A DNA stretch of 64,000 nt, taken from contig JAIPEG010000003.1 in assembly GCA_021737405.1 (NCBI GenBank), forward strand, positions 124,001-188,000. The letters run 5' to 3'. Position 1 is the first letter of the stretch. Each line of letters starts with the position of its first letter. Source of the DNA: Bacteriovoracaceae bacterium (GTDB taxonomy: Bacteria; Bdellovibrionota; Bacteriovoracia; Bacteriovoracales; Bacteriovoracaceae). Position numbers and translations under genes: made by a program. Below the pieces are notes generated by a model. That model did not search any database. It had not been told where the DNA came from and worked only from the letters and a program-made list of their open reading frames with translations. Shown piece after piece: positions 8,161 to 18,700 of the stretch.

Positions 8161-9317
8161 ACAAGTGGTATATCAACAATAAAACAAGTATTCACGTGAT
8201 TTTTATCTATTTGTAAATCTCCTCCATGGGAAAGAAGAATTTTTCGACAAAGACTCAATCCAAGTCCAGTCCCCTTTCCTTTGCCTTTAGTGGTGTAAAA
8301 AGATTGAAAGATACTTTCTTGAATTTTCTCTGGTATCCCAACGCCTGAATCTTCAAAACGGATACGAAGGCGTTTGTCATATAAATGAGTCGATATCTTA
8401 ATCCATCTCTCGTTAAGGTCTGTTATCGCATCAATACTATTGGTCATGAGGTTTATGAAAACTTGATACAGTTGAGTTTGATTTCCAAGCACAATAGGTC
8501 CAGGACCCTCAGGAAGAATAACTTCGACTTTGGCAGTCTTAATTTTTGATTCTATGAGAAGTGCCGCTTCTGCAATTGTCTCATGAACATAGGCCTCGGT
8601 ATGAGGATCATGGTGACCTTGTCTCACGAAGGTTTTGACTCCCTCGATAATTTTACTCATCTTATCACAAGTCTCATTGATGCTCTTGGCAGCACTTAGC
8701 ACTTTCTCTGTCTGGTTTTTTTCATGGTATTTTTGAATCATTAAAGACTTATTTTTTACGAGAGTAAGAGGATTGTTAATCTCATGAACAATCCCTGCGA
8801 CCATTTCACCAAGAGAAGAGAGCCTCTCCATAAGACCTACGGTTTGTTGAAGACGAGCGAGTTCAGTGACATCAAGACCAATAATAACGGCCTCTTTATT
8901 GTCATTAAATTTGGTGCCTACTAAGAAGAACTTCTTTTCTTCTCCTTCTATATTGGCATTTAAATTTGCTTCGTGACTCACCTCATTTTTTGTAAATAGA
9001 TCTTCACTAAATTTTTTAAAATACTCTTGACGGGTTTGAGTGCCAACCTTTTTTCCAATAAAGTCTTCAGGTGGTACTTCACAAAGATCGGATAATGTTT
9101 TATTAACCCCAGCATAAGTAAGGTCAGACTTAATCCAACTAATCGTGCAAGGTGTCCAGTCGACCATGAGTTTGAATTTTTCTAATTCTCTCTCAAGATA
9201 ATCTCTTTCTTCTTCTTGCTCATGTAAATATTCACGAAAACGCAACAGTACGGAAGGATCGCTTCCCCCATCCTCAAGTTCTTTAAGAAGGTCGACTAAT
9301 TTTTTATTTAATTTCAT
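8136..9317 (-). CDS. soluble PAS-domain sensor histidine kinase
   Basis: Two-component kinase of 393 aa with no membrane segment. In order: a short coiled coil (30-50), a PAS domain (about 50-153, with TPCTISWIKSD and EAVIIGLDVTEL), a HisKA dimerisation helix with the phospho-acceptor H178 (GIVHEINNPLTLVKN), and an HATPase_c domain with N box NLMTNSIDAI, G1 DSGVGIPEKI and G2 GKGTGLGLSL. The HEINNPL H-box is typical of NtrB-like kinases. No response regulator lies next to it. The SGNH-like gene overlapping its 3' end may be functionally linked, or just packed closely. Confidence 0.92.
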   Translation of the reverse strand: MKLNKKLVDLLKELEDGGSDPSVLLRFREYLHEQEEERDYLERELEKFKLMVDWTPCTISWIKSDLTYAGVNKTLSDLCEVPPEDFIGKKVGTQTRQEYFKKFSEDLFTKNEVSHEANLNANIEGEEKKFFLVGTKFNDNKEAVIIGLDVTELARLQQTVGLMERLSSLGEMVAGIVHEINNPLTLVKNKSLMIQKYHEKNQTEKVLSAAKSINETCDKMSKIIEGVKTFVRQGHHDPHTEAYVHETIAEAALLIESKIKTAKVEVILPEGPGPIVLGNQTQLYQVFINLMTNSIDAITDLNERWIKISTHLYDKRLRIRFEDSGVGIPEKIQESIFQSFYTTKGKGKGTGLGLSLCRKILLSHGGDLQIDKNHVNTCFIVDIPLVCKDPLKV

Positions 9318-9373
9318 GGATTAAGTATCGGAAATAACATTGGATTTATTGAGAATTATAGAAATAAGTTTAA

Positions 9374-11185
9374 CTACTCTACGGCCTCTTGGGCCTGGTG
9401 AAGGTTAAAGAAATGACCTTTCTTTTCTTCTAATTCGCTTTTACTTCCCTCTTCGACCAATTGGCCCTTTTCAAAGACAAAAATCCGATCACAATGATCA
9501 AGTGTTGAGAGCCTGTGAGCAATCATAAGACAGGTGCGACCAACCATTACTCGGTCCACGGCCTGATGAATGATTTTTTCAAACCAAGGATCAATATTAG
9601 CGGTCGCTTCATCTAAAATTAAAATCGTAGGGTTTTTTATCAACACTCTAGTAAGTGCTAAAAGCTGTCTTTCACCAACTGAAAGGTTGGCCCCCCCATC
9701 AAAAATTTCAGAATCCAAAGTCCAAGAGCCTAAGCGCATTACCCGAGCGAGCCCCGTCACCTCACAGGCATAGAGAACCTTATCATCAGGCACACTCTCA
9801 TCTGTGCATAAATTTTGCCTAAAGCTTCCACGAAAAAGAATCGCATCCTGACTGACAAAACCAATTTGCTGGCGAAGAAAGCTTCTTTGGTAGCTTCGCA
9901 ACGAATGCCCATCTAAAAGAATATCGCCCTTTTGATATTCATAGAGTCTAGAAAGAAGACTGACTGTTGTGGTTTTCCCACAACCTGTTGTTCCGACCAG
10001 ACCAATTTTTTCACCTTTTCGAATTTTAAAGTCTATGCCTTTTAAAACGTAATTCTTTGAATCATACGCCATCCATACGTCATTAAATTCAATTGAGCCC
10101 TCCATGCCTTTTGGTGCAAGTTTTCCATCCTCACCTAAGACGGTATCTTCCTCGGCATGGGCCAAGAAAGACGCCACTCGCTCTGCAGAGGTAAAGGCCT
10201 GTTGAACCATATGAATTTCACGAGCAAGAGTCATAATGGGATTAAAGAAGCGCTCACAGTACCTAACAAAAGTTACAAAGAGACCAACAGTCATGGCCCC
10301 TGTTAAAATATTATTTCCCCCATACCAAACCAGACCGATTAACGGGGCACTACAAAGTAGAGCAACAAGGGGTCTGGTCCATGCATAGAGATTATTGGCG
10401 TTTAGATGACTCGTGCGATATTCATCAACATAGGAGTCATATTCTTCTTTAGACCAATTTTCTAAACCATAAATACGAATAACCTCGATACCACTTAAAA
10501 ATTCACTCAGCTTTGAATTGAGGGCACTGTTGGTTCGAGATAAGTTTCGATTAACTTTACGAACATAATCTCTTGTAACATAAACAAAGAAGATGGCCGG
10601 AAAAACACTTATAACCAAAATGCCCCCGAGCCTAAAGTCTGTAACAAGCATGGCCATCATGGCCATTAGAGCCATAAAAGCGGAATTGAGAACCCTTCCC
10701 ATACTGGAGGTAAAGAACTCTTCGATCCCCTCCACATCATGGGTCACTCTCGTCACAATCCGCCCTTGAGGTTGTCGATCATAAAAGCCAATCGGCAAAT
10801 TTTGAAGATGATTAAAAAGTGCTTCTCTTATAGAAAGAATGGTTTGAGAGCTGTAATCAGTCAGCAACTTTCGTCCTTGCCACATACAACCTAAAGATAA
10901 AACTTCAAAAACAATCACTAGCCCTGAGTAATTAAAAGAAGTCGAGAGGGACTTTTTGAGAAGTCCATTTTCAACTAATAAACCCATCATCCGGGCAGAG
11001 ATAAGAGATGTAAGTGAACTGACAACCATTAAAGAGAGACCGAAGATAATCCCACTTTTATAAGGCCTCGCAAAATGCAAAAGCTTTTTGAAAGATGCCA
11101 TATCAGAGAGCTTAAACTTGCGAATCCCCTCTTCTGACTGTTCATCTGCATGAAGAAATGTTTTTTTCTTTTTAACCTGGCTCAT
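9374..11185 (-). CDS. ABC exporter half-transporter, catalytically competent subunit
   Basis: Membrane domain with six predicted helices followed by an ATPase domain, about 603 aa. Walker A is GTTGCGKTT and Walker B ILILDEATANID carries the catalytic Glu. The signature is non-canonical (NLSVGERQ). Start is the ATG at 11185 within an ATGA overlap with the upstream partner; an upstream TTG has no advantage. With the partner it forms a heterodimer of the TM287/288 type: this subunit gives the complete Walker A/B while its altered signature serves the degenerate site. Such exporters move lipids, drugs or peptides; the substrate is not evident. Confidence 0.92.
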   Translation of the reverse strand: MSQVKKKKTFLHADEQSEEGIRKFKLSDMASFKKLLHFARPYKSGIIFGLSLMVVSSLTSLISARMMGLLVENGLLKKSLSTSFNYSGLVIVFEVLSLGCMWQGRKLLTDYSSQTILSIREALFNHLQNLPIGFYDRQPQGRIVTRVTHDVEGIEEFFTSSMGRVLNSAFMALMAMMAMLVTDFRLGGILVISVFPAIFFVYVTRDYVRKVNRNLSRTNSALNSKLSEFLSGIEVIRIYGLENWSKEEYDSYVDEYRTSHLNANNLYAWTRPLVALLCSAPLIGLVWYGGNNILTGAMTVGLFVTFVRYCERFFNPIMTLAREIHMVQQAFTSAERVASFLAHAEEDTVLGEDGKLAPKGMEGSIEFNDVWMAYDSKNYVLKGIDFKIRKGEKIGLVGTTGCGKTTTVSLLSRLYEYQKGDILLDGHSLRSYQRSFLRQQIGFVSQDAILFRGSFRQNLCTDESVPDDKVLYACEVTGLARVMRLGSWTLDSEIFDGGANLSVGERQLLALTRVLIKNPTILILDEATANIDPWFEKIIHQAVDRVMVGRTCLMIAHRLSTLDHCDRIFVFEKGQLVEEGSKSELEEKKGHFFNLHQAQEAVE

Positions 11186-12897
11186 GACTCTAGCTCCAGA
11201 ATCTGATGACAATACTTTAATGTCGATGGCCTATGAGCAACCCAAACAAGAGTTTCACTTTTTAATTGTTGATTTAAATTCTTTAAAATCCTCTCTTCTG
11301 TGACGGTATCAACAGCACTTAGGCAGTCATCAAAGAAGTAGAGTTGACACTCTCGGGCCAAAGCACGTGCTAAAGTAAGGCGTTGTTTTTGACCACCACT
11401 TAAATTTATTCCCCACTCACCTAGAGGGGTGCCAAGTCCCTCTGGAAATTGGCGCACATCATCGGCAAGACAGGACATTTCTAAGAAGTGCCATACTTGC
11501 TCGTCATCGAGATCTCTATCAAGTCTGATATTTTCACGAATAGTATCGGCAAAGAGAAAGGGTTTTTGGGGGACATAGCCTATAAGAGTGCGTAGGAATT
11601 CATGAGAGTAATCATTAAAGGGTCTACCCATAAAGGATACGTCACCCTCGAATTGTCTTTCGATTCCACTAAGTATGCGTACTAGGGTAGATTTACCACT
11701 ACCGATGGGTCCAGTAATACCGAGGCGCTTACCAGCAGAAATATTAAAGCTTAGGTCTTCAATAACATTTTCTTCGCCATCAAAATATTTGAAAGACAAT
11801 GACTCAACATCTAGGACTGTTTGAGTATCGAGGAGTTCATCTCCTTCAAGCCCTAAGTGGGGGTCCTGTTCGTGAAGATAGATTTCACTTAATCGCTCTA
11901 GTGACGTAAATGACTTCTTCCATTCAGAGATAATGAAACCCAACTCTGCTAAAGGATCTTGCAGAAGAAAGATAAGACCTTGCATGGCCACAAAATCCCC
12001 AACAGAAATATCTCCTTTAAGAACATAGGGGATACCGACAAAAAAGAGGACGGCATAACTTAAAACATAGCCCCCTCCCATCGTTGGAATATAGCGAAGG
12101 GAAGTAAAGACGGCCTCTAATCTTTTTTGGCGATAGGATTCTGCTGAGGCCATCATTTTTTTAGACCAAAACTCTCCTGTCTGAGTGATCCTTTGCAAAC
12201 GAATAGTCGAAACAACTTGAGAAGTTAGGTCATTAAAGTCCCCTAACGTTTCTTGGGCCGTACGATAGCGGGTCATCTCTAAGTGAGAGAGTTTCTTTAC
12301 AAAAAAGGGCAAAATCATAAGAACGCAAAGGGAAATAAGCGTAAGTGGCGCGTGAATTGAAATCATCGTTCCAAGGGTAAAGAGCCCCAAAAAAAGCATG
12401 TCAAAAATCGCCACCAAGGTGAAACCATAAATGAAGCGTCCCCTGGCCACATCAGAGGTATTGGCATTCATTAAAATGCCCTTAGTAAAATGACGAACTA
12501 AATCAACACTTTTAAAGAAGCGAACATTATCCCATATATTAACCTTCAATTCACTTGAGGCCACATGAGTCTGGCGAGCCATGGTTATGCGCCAACCGAC
12601 CCTTGAAAAGAAGAGGACGCATCTTGCTATAACGAGAAAGACAAATAATCTTAAAAAGGTATCGTACTCACTAGCGCCATAGAAAAATTTAGGAAGAGGA
12701 TCTTTTGTAAAGAAATCAAGAACCCAACCAAGAAGCCTTGTGACCAAAACTTGAAGCATGGCCGTGGATAGGACAAAGAAGACCCCCCATGAGTAAATGA
12801 CCCAATTACTTTTTAAGAACTTAAGCCAATGACGCCTAGCTTCCTTAAGGTGGTCATGAACTTCTGGATTTTCGGGCATAGATACACTTACTGACAT
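11182..12897 (-). CDS. ABC exporter half-transporter, degenerate-site subunit
   Basis: Partner half-transporter, 571 aa. Six membrane helices (about 30-325) precede an ATPase domain with Walker A GPIGSGKST (396-404), Q-loop YVPQKP, canonical signature LSGGQ (499-503) and Walker B FFDDCLSAVD (521-530). D524 replaces the catalytic Glu, the hallmark of the weak site in heterodimeric exporters such as TM287/288 and BmrCD. The H-loop histidine (WVAHRPS) is retained, unlike some of those homologues. The ATGA overlap with the downstream gene argues for equimolar synthesis. No good ribosome site is visible before the ATG at 12897; the ATG at 12879 is an alternative. Confidence 0.92.
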   Translation of the reverse strand: MSVSVSMPENPEVHDHLKEARRHWLKFLKSNWVIYSWGVFFVLSTAMLQVLVTRLLGWVLDFFTKDPLPKFFYGASEYDTFLRLFVFLVIARCVLFFSRVGWRITMARQTHVASSELKVNIWDNVRFFKSVDLVRHFTKGILMNANTSDVARGRFIYGFTLVAIFDMLFLGLFTLGTMISIHAPLTLISLCVLMILPFFVKKLSHLEMTRYRTAQETLGDFNDLTSQVVSTIRLQRITQTGEFWSKKMMASAESYRQKRLEAVFTSLRYIPTMGGGYVLSYAVLFFVGIPYVLKGDISVGDFVAMQGLIFLLQDPLAELGFIISEWKKSFTSLERLSEIYLHEQDPHLGLEGDELLDTQTVLDVESLSFKYFDGEENVIEDLSFNISAGKRLGITGPIGSGKSTLVRILSGIERQFEGDVSFMGRPFNDYSHEFLRTLIGYVPQKPFLFADTIRENIRLDRDLDDEQVWHFLEMSCLADDVRQFPEGLGTPLGEWGINLSGGQKQRLTLARALARECQLYFFDDCLSAVDTVTEERILKNLNQQLKSETLVWVAHRPSTLKYCHQILELES

Positions 12898-12977
12898 GGA
12901 AGGAGTTTAGTCTGTCCCCTACTTTTTGAGAAGGTCTAGGTTGTTATATCTAAGATAAGATAAACAAATGTATCAGA

Positions 12978-13940
12978 TCATTTGGTGCCAAGAAGGCCTA
13001 ATTGTCTTTGAAAATAGTCTGGAAAGTGAGATTTAAGAGAGTCGAGGTCATTTGAGAGAACTTTATTCCCAATAAGATTTATTTCAGGATCAAAGTTATT
13101 AAAAGACTGGCTGACTATTTGGCCTTTCTTTATCCCTAATTTCAACTCCATTTCAAGGTACTTCCAACAAATCTCATGGTGAGGAGTCTCTCCCCAACGC
13201 CATTGCCAAGACTTAAGAGTCTCCTCTTCTCTTTTCATAGATTCAAACTGAGAAGAGTCGGGAGTGCTAAAAATTAACTCATTAAAACCAAAGTGACTCA
13301 TCCATGCTCTTTTCCAATCTTCAAAATTTAACTGGTGACCATGTTCATTAATATTTGTCACTGGGGAAGGAAAGGAGGCGATGCCTTTGCCAGTTACTTC
13401 CCAATCTTTTGTGACTCCCAAAGTTCCTTTTAAACTTTTTAAAGAAGACTCAACCAAGAGAGTTCCGTGATGAAGATTCATATTAGCTGTTTGTTTAAAA
13501 GCCGAGCCAGAAACCTTTAATTTTTCTTCAGCATTGCCTTTATAGAATAAATCAAAGCGTTCATTTTGATGGACTTCAACACCCAGCTTTTTTAAAACGG
13601 TTTGAATAAGCAAAAGGTTAGCGGACCGACCTAACTCTCGCCCTTTCCTAATAATACAGAAATTCCAGTTACCAAGATCATGGTAAACGGTGCCGCCACC
13701 ACTTCGGCGACGAACATAAGTGATATCTTTGAATTGAGGTGCATGAAAATTAATTTCCCGCCATGGTACTTGAAAGCGACCAGATACAATGCAAGGACGA
13801 TTACGGTAGAGGAAGAGGTGGGAAATTTGTGGCCTCTTCCCTTTAAGGATCTCTGCTTCCCATGATAAATTAAAGAAAGGATCAGTCTGATCAGAAAATG
13901 ATAAAGACCAATCTTTGTCAGAAAAAATCTTAATGCTCAT
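12978..13940 (-). CDS. lipoate-protein ligase A family protein
   Basis: Cytoplasmic ligase that activates lipoate (or octanoate) and transfers it to lysine on lipoyl domains of 2-oxoacid dehydrogenases or GcvH. The BPL/LplA catalytic domain shows the RRRSGGGTVYHDLGN motif, the substrate-binding loop, and KVSGSAFKQ, containing the lysine-rich adenylate-binding stretch, followed by HHGTLLV. A C-terminal accessory domain (after about residue 235) is present. I chose the ATG at 13940, one base after the neighbouring stop; an in-frame TTG at 13952 also exists. Activity could be ligase or amidotransferase; sequence alone does not separate them. Confidence 0.86.
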   Translation of the reverse strand: MSIKIFSDKDWSLSFSDQTDPFFNLSWEAEILKGKRPQISHLFLYRNRPCIVSGRFQVPWREINFHAPQFKDITYVRRRSGGGTVYHDLGNWNFCIIRKGRELGRSANLLLIQTVLKKLGVEVHQNERFDLFYKGNAEEKLKVSGSAFKQTANMNLHHGTLLVESSLKSLKGTLGVTKDWEVTGKGIASFPSPVTNINEHGHQLNFEDWKRAWMSHFGFNELIFSTPDSSQFESMKREEETLKSWQWRWGETPHHEICWKYLEMELKLGIKKGQIVSQSFNNFDPEINLIGNKVLSNDLDSLKSHFPDYFQRQLGLLGTK

Positions 13941-13941
13941 G

Positions 13942-14634
13942 TTAAAAGGCAACTCCTAAACTCGCCGCCAAAGGAACTAGATTTTTAAGAGGCCCCAAGG
14001 AGAGGTATTCTATCCCAACATTCAGAGATATCGGATCCCATTGCCAGTGATAACCAATTCCTAAGAGCGTACCAACCTTTGTTTCTCCGGGAACAATAAC
14101 ATCTTGACCATCTACTTGAATACTTTTTACGAGGTCGTTCTCCTTTTGTTTATTAGCGTGAACTGAAAAACGAATAACAGGTCCCGTGCTTAAGGCACTC
14201 TTTTCTTCACCCAAGTAAGCATTAACCTGAAGAGCTAAATGATCAAGATCCGGTATCAAACCAAGCTTATCAGTGCCGGCCACTTTTCCTTGAAACTTCC
14301 CATAAAAAAGTCCCAAGCTTATTTGACGATAGACTTCTCTTTCAAATCCCACCTGTGAAAGAACCCCTAGGTAGCGACCAGAAATACTCCATTTCTTGTC
14401 AGGGCTACCATCATAATTTCGAAGTTTCAGTTCTAAGGCAACTGGTTCTGAAAGAGTTTCGGTGTTTTCTACTGGAACTAAGACCTCACGAGTTGCTTCA
14501 TCTATTTGAGGTTCTTCGCCTTTTTGAACGACCTGATCTTCATTAGCAAATACGGCCTTAACTTCAGCAATTGAGTCTTGCCCATAGCTGAGGAGAGAGA
14601 ATAAAAAGAAAGCACAAATGGAAAAATGTTTCAT
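13942..14634 (-). CDS. exported beta-rich protein, probable outer-membrane barrel
   Basis: A 230-aa protein with a signal peptide (residues 1-18, cut after LLSYG). Residues 20-70 are acidic and probably unstructured. From about residue 75 to the end, alternating hydrophobic strands (ISGRYLGVLSQVGF, ISLGLFYGKF, LALQVNAYLG, PVIRFSVHA, VGTLLGIGYHW, LNVGIEYLSLG) end in a terminal Phe, the pattern of a small 8-10-strand barrel. It is the last of three overlapping exported-protein genes (ATGA overlap at 14631-14634), so it may insert or anchor its operon partners. No named family is recognised. Confidence 0.75.
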   Translation of the reverse strand: MKHFSICAFFLFSLLSYGQDSIAEVKAVFANEDQVVQKGEEPQIDEATREVLVPVENTETLSEPVALELKLRNYDGSPDKKWSISGRYLGVLSQVGFEREVYRQISLGLFYGKFQGKVAGTDKLGLIPDLDHLALQVNAYLGEEKSALSTGPVIRFSVHANKQKENDLVKSIQVDGQDVIVPGETKVGTLLGIGYHWQWDPISLNVGIEYLSLGPLKNLVPLAASLGVAF

Positions 14635-15728
14635 TGATCTACGCTCACTTTTAAGTTGAGAAGTTTGGCCTTGGCGCCTAGAACGACAGTCGGCAAAGGA
14701 TTTGTTCCTAATTTAAGGCCTGGAAAAACATAGGCCTTATTAAAATCAAAAGTAATATCTTTAAAAATCGTTGTAGTGTCGACTTCTATTGAAATTCCCG
14801 CCATATCAATAATCATCGGAGGTGCTGGATGATCATTTCGCTCTAAGTAATCATCAATCCCTTGAATGATATCAGGATGGACTTGGTTTAAGGCTTTTAC
14901 TACTGATTCAATGACATTTAAGATTTTAACCGGGGTCTTGATAAAGTCCCGAACTTCTCTTTTTTCAGAAGTATTATCGATTTCATTGAAATAGAGAACA
15001 CTTCCCTCAACGGCAACAATCCTTTTAATTTCTCTAAGGCTACTATTAGGATCTTCAGAACGCTCATCTATTGGGATAATTATCCCACGTTGGGGCGTTT
15101 TACTAAAGAATTGACTAAAATATTTCCCCTCTCTTTTTCCAAAGCGGATTTTCTCTAGCTGCTCAACAATCGCAATCACTTGTTCACTAACCTCATCACC
15201 AGATAATTTTTCAAATGCCCTAATTAAAATCATGATGTCTTTGTACGCTAGCTCATACTCACCAATTTCTGCTAAATAGCGCAAAACATACATTGAAAGA
15301 GAGAGTCCATCAGCTACAGAGAATTCTTCACTCGATGCTTTGGCAACGGCCAGAATATTTTCAGCAACGACACGCATCTGATCACCACTAAGACCGACCT
15401 CTCCTAAAATAGTGGTCTTGGCCTCATCTGAATGACCAATGGGAGCGATAGGCTGTCTTTCAAATTCATTTTCCTCTTCCTCTAGTCCGTAACTTATTTC
15501 TGCGCTTTCTTGTGCCTGAGTCGTCTTAATTCCCCTACCTGGTGGCCAGCCTGACTCTAAAAACAGGAGTCCTAACAGCACAAGGTATAGAAAATAGCGC
15601 AAAGGTTTCGTGCCTCTTTTCTTTTTTAATCGAAGAGCAGGATTGGCCGTCTTTTGCTTCCCAAGGGGCGCTTTAACAACGGTAACCTTTCTAGAAAAAT
15701 TTGGTCTTTTAACGGCCACTTTTTTCAC
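14631..15728 (-). CDS. membrane-anchored protein of unknown function
   Basis: A 365-aa type II-like membrane protein. The first 42 residues are rich in Lys and Arg, residues 43-60 form one membrane helix (FLYLVLLGLLFLESGW), and the remainder should lie in the periplasm. The last 90 residues look beta-rich (DITFDFNKAYVFPGLKLG). The initiator is a GTG; two in-frame GTGs, at 15728 and 15719, share the upstream GGAG region and I cannot separate them. It overlaps the 1176-aa gene by 20 bases and the barrel gene by 4. I do not recognise the family. Confidence 0.75.
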   Translation of the reverse strand: MKKVAVKRPNFSRKVTVVKAPLGKQKTANPALRLKKKRGTKPLRYFLYLVLLGLLFLESGWPPGRGIKTTQAQESAEISYGLEEEENEFERQPIAPIGHSDEAKTTILGEVGLSGDQMRVVAENILAVAKASSEEFSVADGLSLSMYVLRYLAEIGEYELAYKDIMILIRAFEKLSGDEVSEQVIAIVEQLEKIRFGKREGKYFSQFFSKTPQRGIIIPIDERSEDPNSSLREIKRIVAVEGSVLYFNEIDNTSEKREVRDFIKTPVKILNVIESVVKALNQVHPDIIQGIDDYLERNDHPAPPMIIDMAGISIEVDTTTIFKDITFDFNKAYVFPGLKLGTNPLPTVVLGAKAKLLNLKVSVDQ

Positions 15729-18700
15729 TCCATTTCGTTACGAGTTGATAAACACCTTCACAATACAAAGCATCGGGATAGTACGTATAATTCCAGTCTG
15801 TAATACCTTTTTTAAGAATTTTACTATTTCTAACCATAAAATTATTTTTGTAAACTTCCATTAGCGGATTAATAAACCGTGTTTCGATCTCATGAATTTT
15901 TCCTTCCATAGGACCGACAAAGGAGACCTGATTTCGAAGTCCAAGTTTTTCAATCCTCGCGACAAAAGCTTCCATTTGCTCTCTTAAAACGGCCGCTGCA
16001 GAAAGGAAGTACATAATCTCAACACCAGATCCTGTCAGTTGACGGTTATTAAAAACACCTGAGCTTACACCAAAGCGGGTGCCAAGATTTTGATTAATTT
16101 GATCAACAACACTCGTATCAGGTCTAATTATATTCGTTACACCTTCATAATTTCTCATCACTCTATTAAGACGATGAAAGAGGCTTAGCTTTGTATAGTC
16201 TGAGTTGAAGATGGATCGATCAAAAAGTTCAATCAACAATACATGGTTATTAAAGATCTCTTTATCTCCTGTAATGAAAGGCTGAAACAGTTCTTTGGCC
16301 TTAACCATAACTCTTAGAAGCTCACCCTTATCAACAGCGGCCAAGTTACCTGAAGTGCTAAAGTGCATATCAATGCTATTTTGTGATTTATTTACTAATA
16401 GTCCCACAGGGGTGTCGGAGAAGAGAGTATTATTAAGGAGACGAACATCAAAGGCCACTCCCATGATATGGGGATTTAGCTGAATGAGAATCTCTTCATC
16501 ATGGGCCAAAACCTTAGCATAGCGATTTAATTTCACGCCACCCAAGGTAGTGTTACCATTTTTAGATGGATCCTGATCATTAAGATAATTGTGAAGAAAA
16601 TTTAAGACAACTTTTTTAACCTTTTTAGTAAGACCACCCTCAAAATTAATGTCAGAAGCTATCAGGTTAATCATTTTATCTAATGTCGAAGTATCTCCTG
16701 AAAAGCGTATACCAGCTTGTGCAAGATCAAGCTTTAGAACCTCATCACCAAAGAACACTTCATTTTTAGAGAGTTTCACTCTCGACTTGTACTTATCAAG
16801 TTTTTCAACTGAGATTTTTAATCTTGCCTTAACAAGGACATCTTTTTGGGTAACTTTCCAATCGCTAGATGAAAAGAGCTGTCCTAGAATTCCCTTTTTT
16901 GATTTTTCATAGAGTGAGGCCGTCAAATTCATTTCTATTTGACCTTCTTCCACGGCATTTAGATTTAAATCTTTTATGACATAATGGCTTTGTTCGACAT
17001 TTTCACGAATTGAGGTATTAACGCCTTTTATTTGCTCTTTCGAAGCATCCGTAAAAAGTTTATTTAGAAACAACTCGAAATTTTTAAGATCCGTTTTGAC
17101 AATCATATCAGAAGAGGAGCTTTCACGAGTTTCATCGATCCCTACAAAATCTTGAGAGTCCTTTGCCTCACGTCTTTCAAAAATTTGATCAACATATTTC
17201 TTAGAGCGCTCACCATCTCCAACCCCGACTTCAATATAAGTTTGGTTAAGTAATGAATCATAAAGAGATTCAATATTCCACACCTGAACACTATTTTCAC
17301 TCGCAAGGATTGTTTCCGTGACAATTTTAGGATCAAGTTTGAACTGAATCATCTCTGAGGCATCATCGTAAGAAATGATGTCTTGAAATAGGTAACGTAA
17401 GTTATTCGCGGCCACAATAGAGCCCGCTTGATTAAAAGGATTCTTTTCAATATCAATTTCAGCAAGCTTGGCCAAGGCCGAAATATCACCTTCTAAAATA
17501 CGACCCATTTCCCTTTGATAAACCTGACTTTGTTCATTTATTTTTGATAACGTGTGTTTAAATGGCTCATCTCTTCCTTGTGGAGAATCCCCTTTAGTAC
17601 TGATAGCACTTGGGTCTTCAAAGGCCATTGTTGTCAAAGCTTCAACAATCGCCATTTTTGTCCAGGTCGCCATTAAGTGACCGTGTCCTGAGCTTTTAGA
17701 AAGACTCGTTTTCTCACTATTACTTAAGAGGCTAAAGTTTACGACATCTATTCCTAACACACCTTTATCAAAAGCATGTAATCGTAAAGATACCTCAAAA
17801 GGCATACCTGAACCCCAAATGTCTTCTGCTGCTCTCCAAGGCGAGGCCGACCAATTGATGCCTTCTCCTTCTAGGCCCATCTCCATAAAGACATTTATGT
17901 CCATATTCATCACTCCCCTTAAAATAACACCAGGGATATGCGGGGCAATAATGACTTCTAGTTCTGGAAACATTTGTTCATTTTCAAAATTAAAATCTCT
18001 AGCAAAGCGCACTCCCTGGCTTAATGACTCCTGAGACAATCTCTTTGTTAAAAAAGGCAATTTATTATTAGAAGCGCCACTACTTTTAAGAAGCGCTATG
18101 GTTTGGGCCCGCCTTTTGAGCTCTGTTAATTCATTAACAATAAATGCACTTACTTCTTCTTTAAGTAGATCATAGGCCTGCATTGGGTCTGCTTTAAACA
18201 ATGGATTTTTTAGATCTAATCCACTTCTAACGCGAGATTCGACATCACTCTTTAATGATTTATAATTATTCTCTTGACGAATTTCCCACAAAGGAAAATT
18301 TAACTGCTCTTTAACAAGGTCCATAAACTCATTAAGCTCACCATTTAGAAGAGAAGTATTTCCATATTTTTCATAAAGGGACTCTCTGGCCTCTGCCAAT
18401 GTTTCCTCTTCACTTTCTCCACGCTCTTTGATGGCCTTAAACCAAGCATCTCCAGGTTTCCCCAGCCCTGCTTCAATTTGAAGAGCAACCTGACCAGTTC
18501 CTTTTAAGAGTACGGGTGAAATATTCCATAACTGAAAGTCAGCTAATTCAACATAAGACTTAATCGCTGCAATTTTTTCGAGATCAAGTTTAAAAGAGAC
18601 ACTATGACTTTTAAAACGCAATCCTTTTGACGTGATTAAATCATGGATTTTTTCACTTAAAGAATTTGCCTCTTGAGACTTATCGGGCCCTACGTTTAGT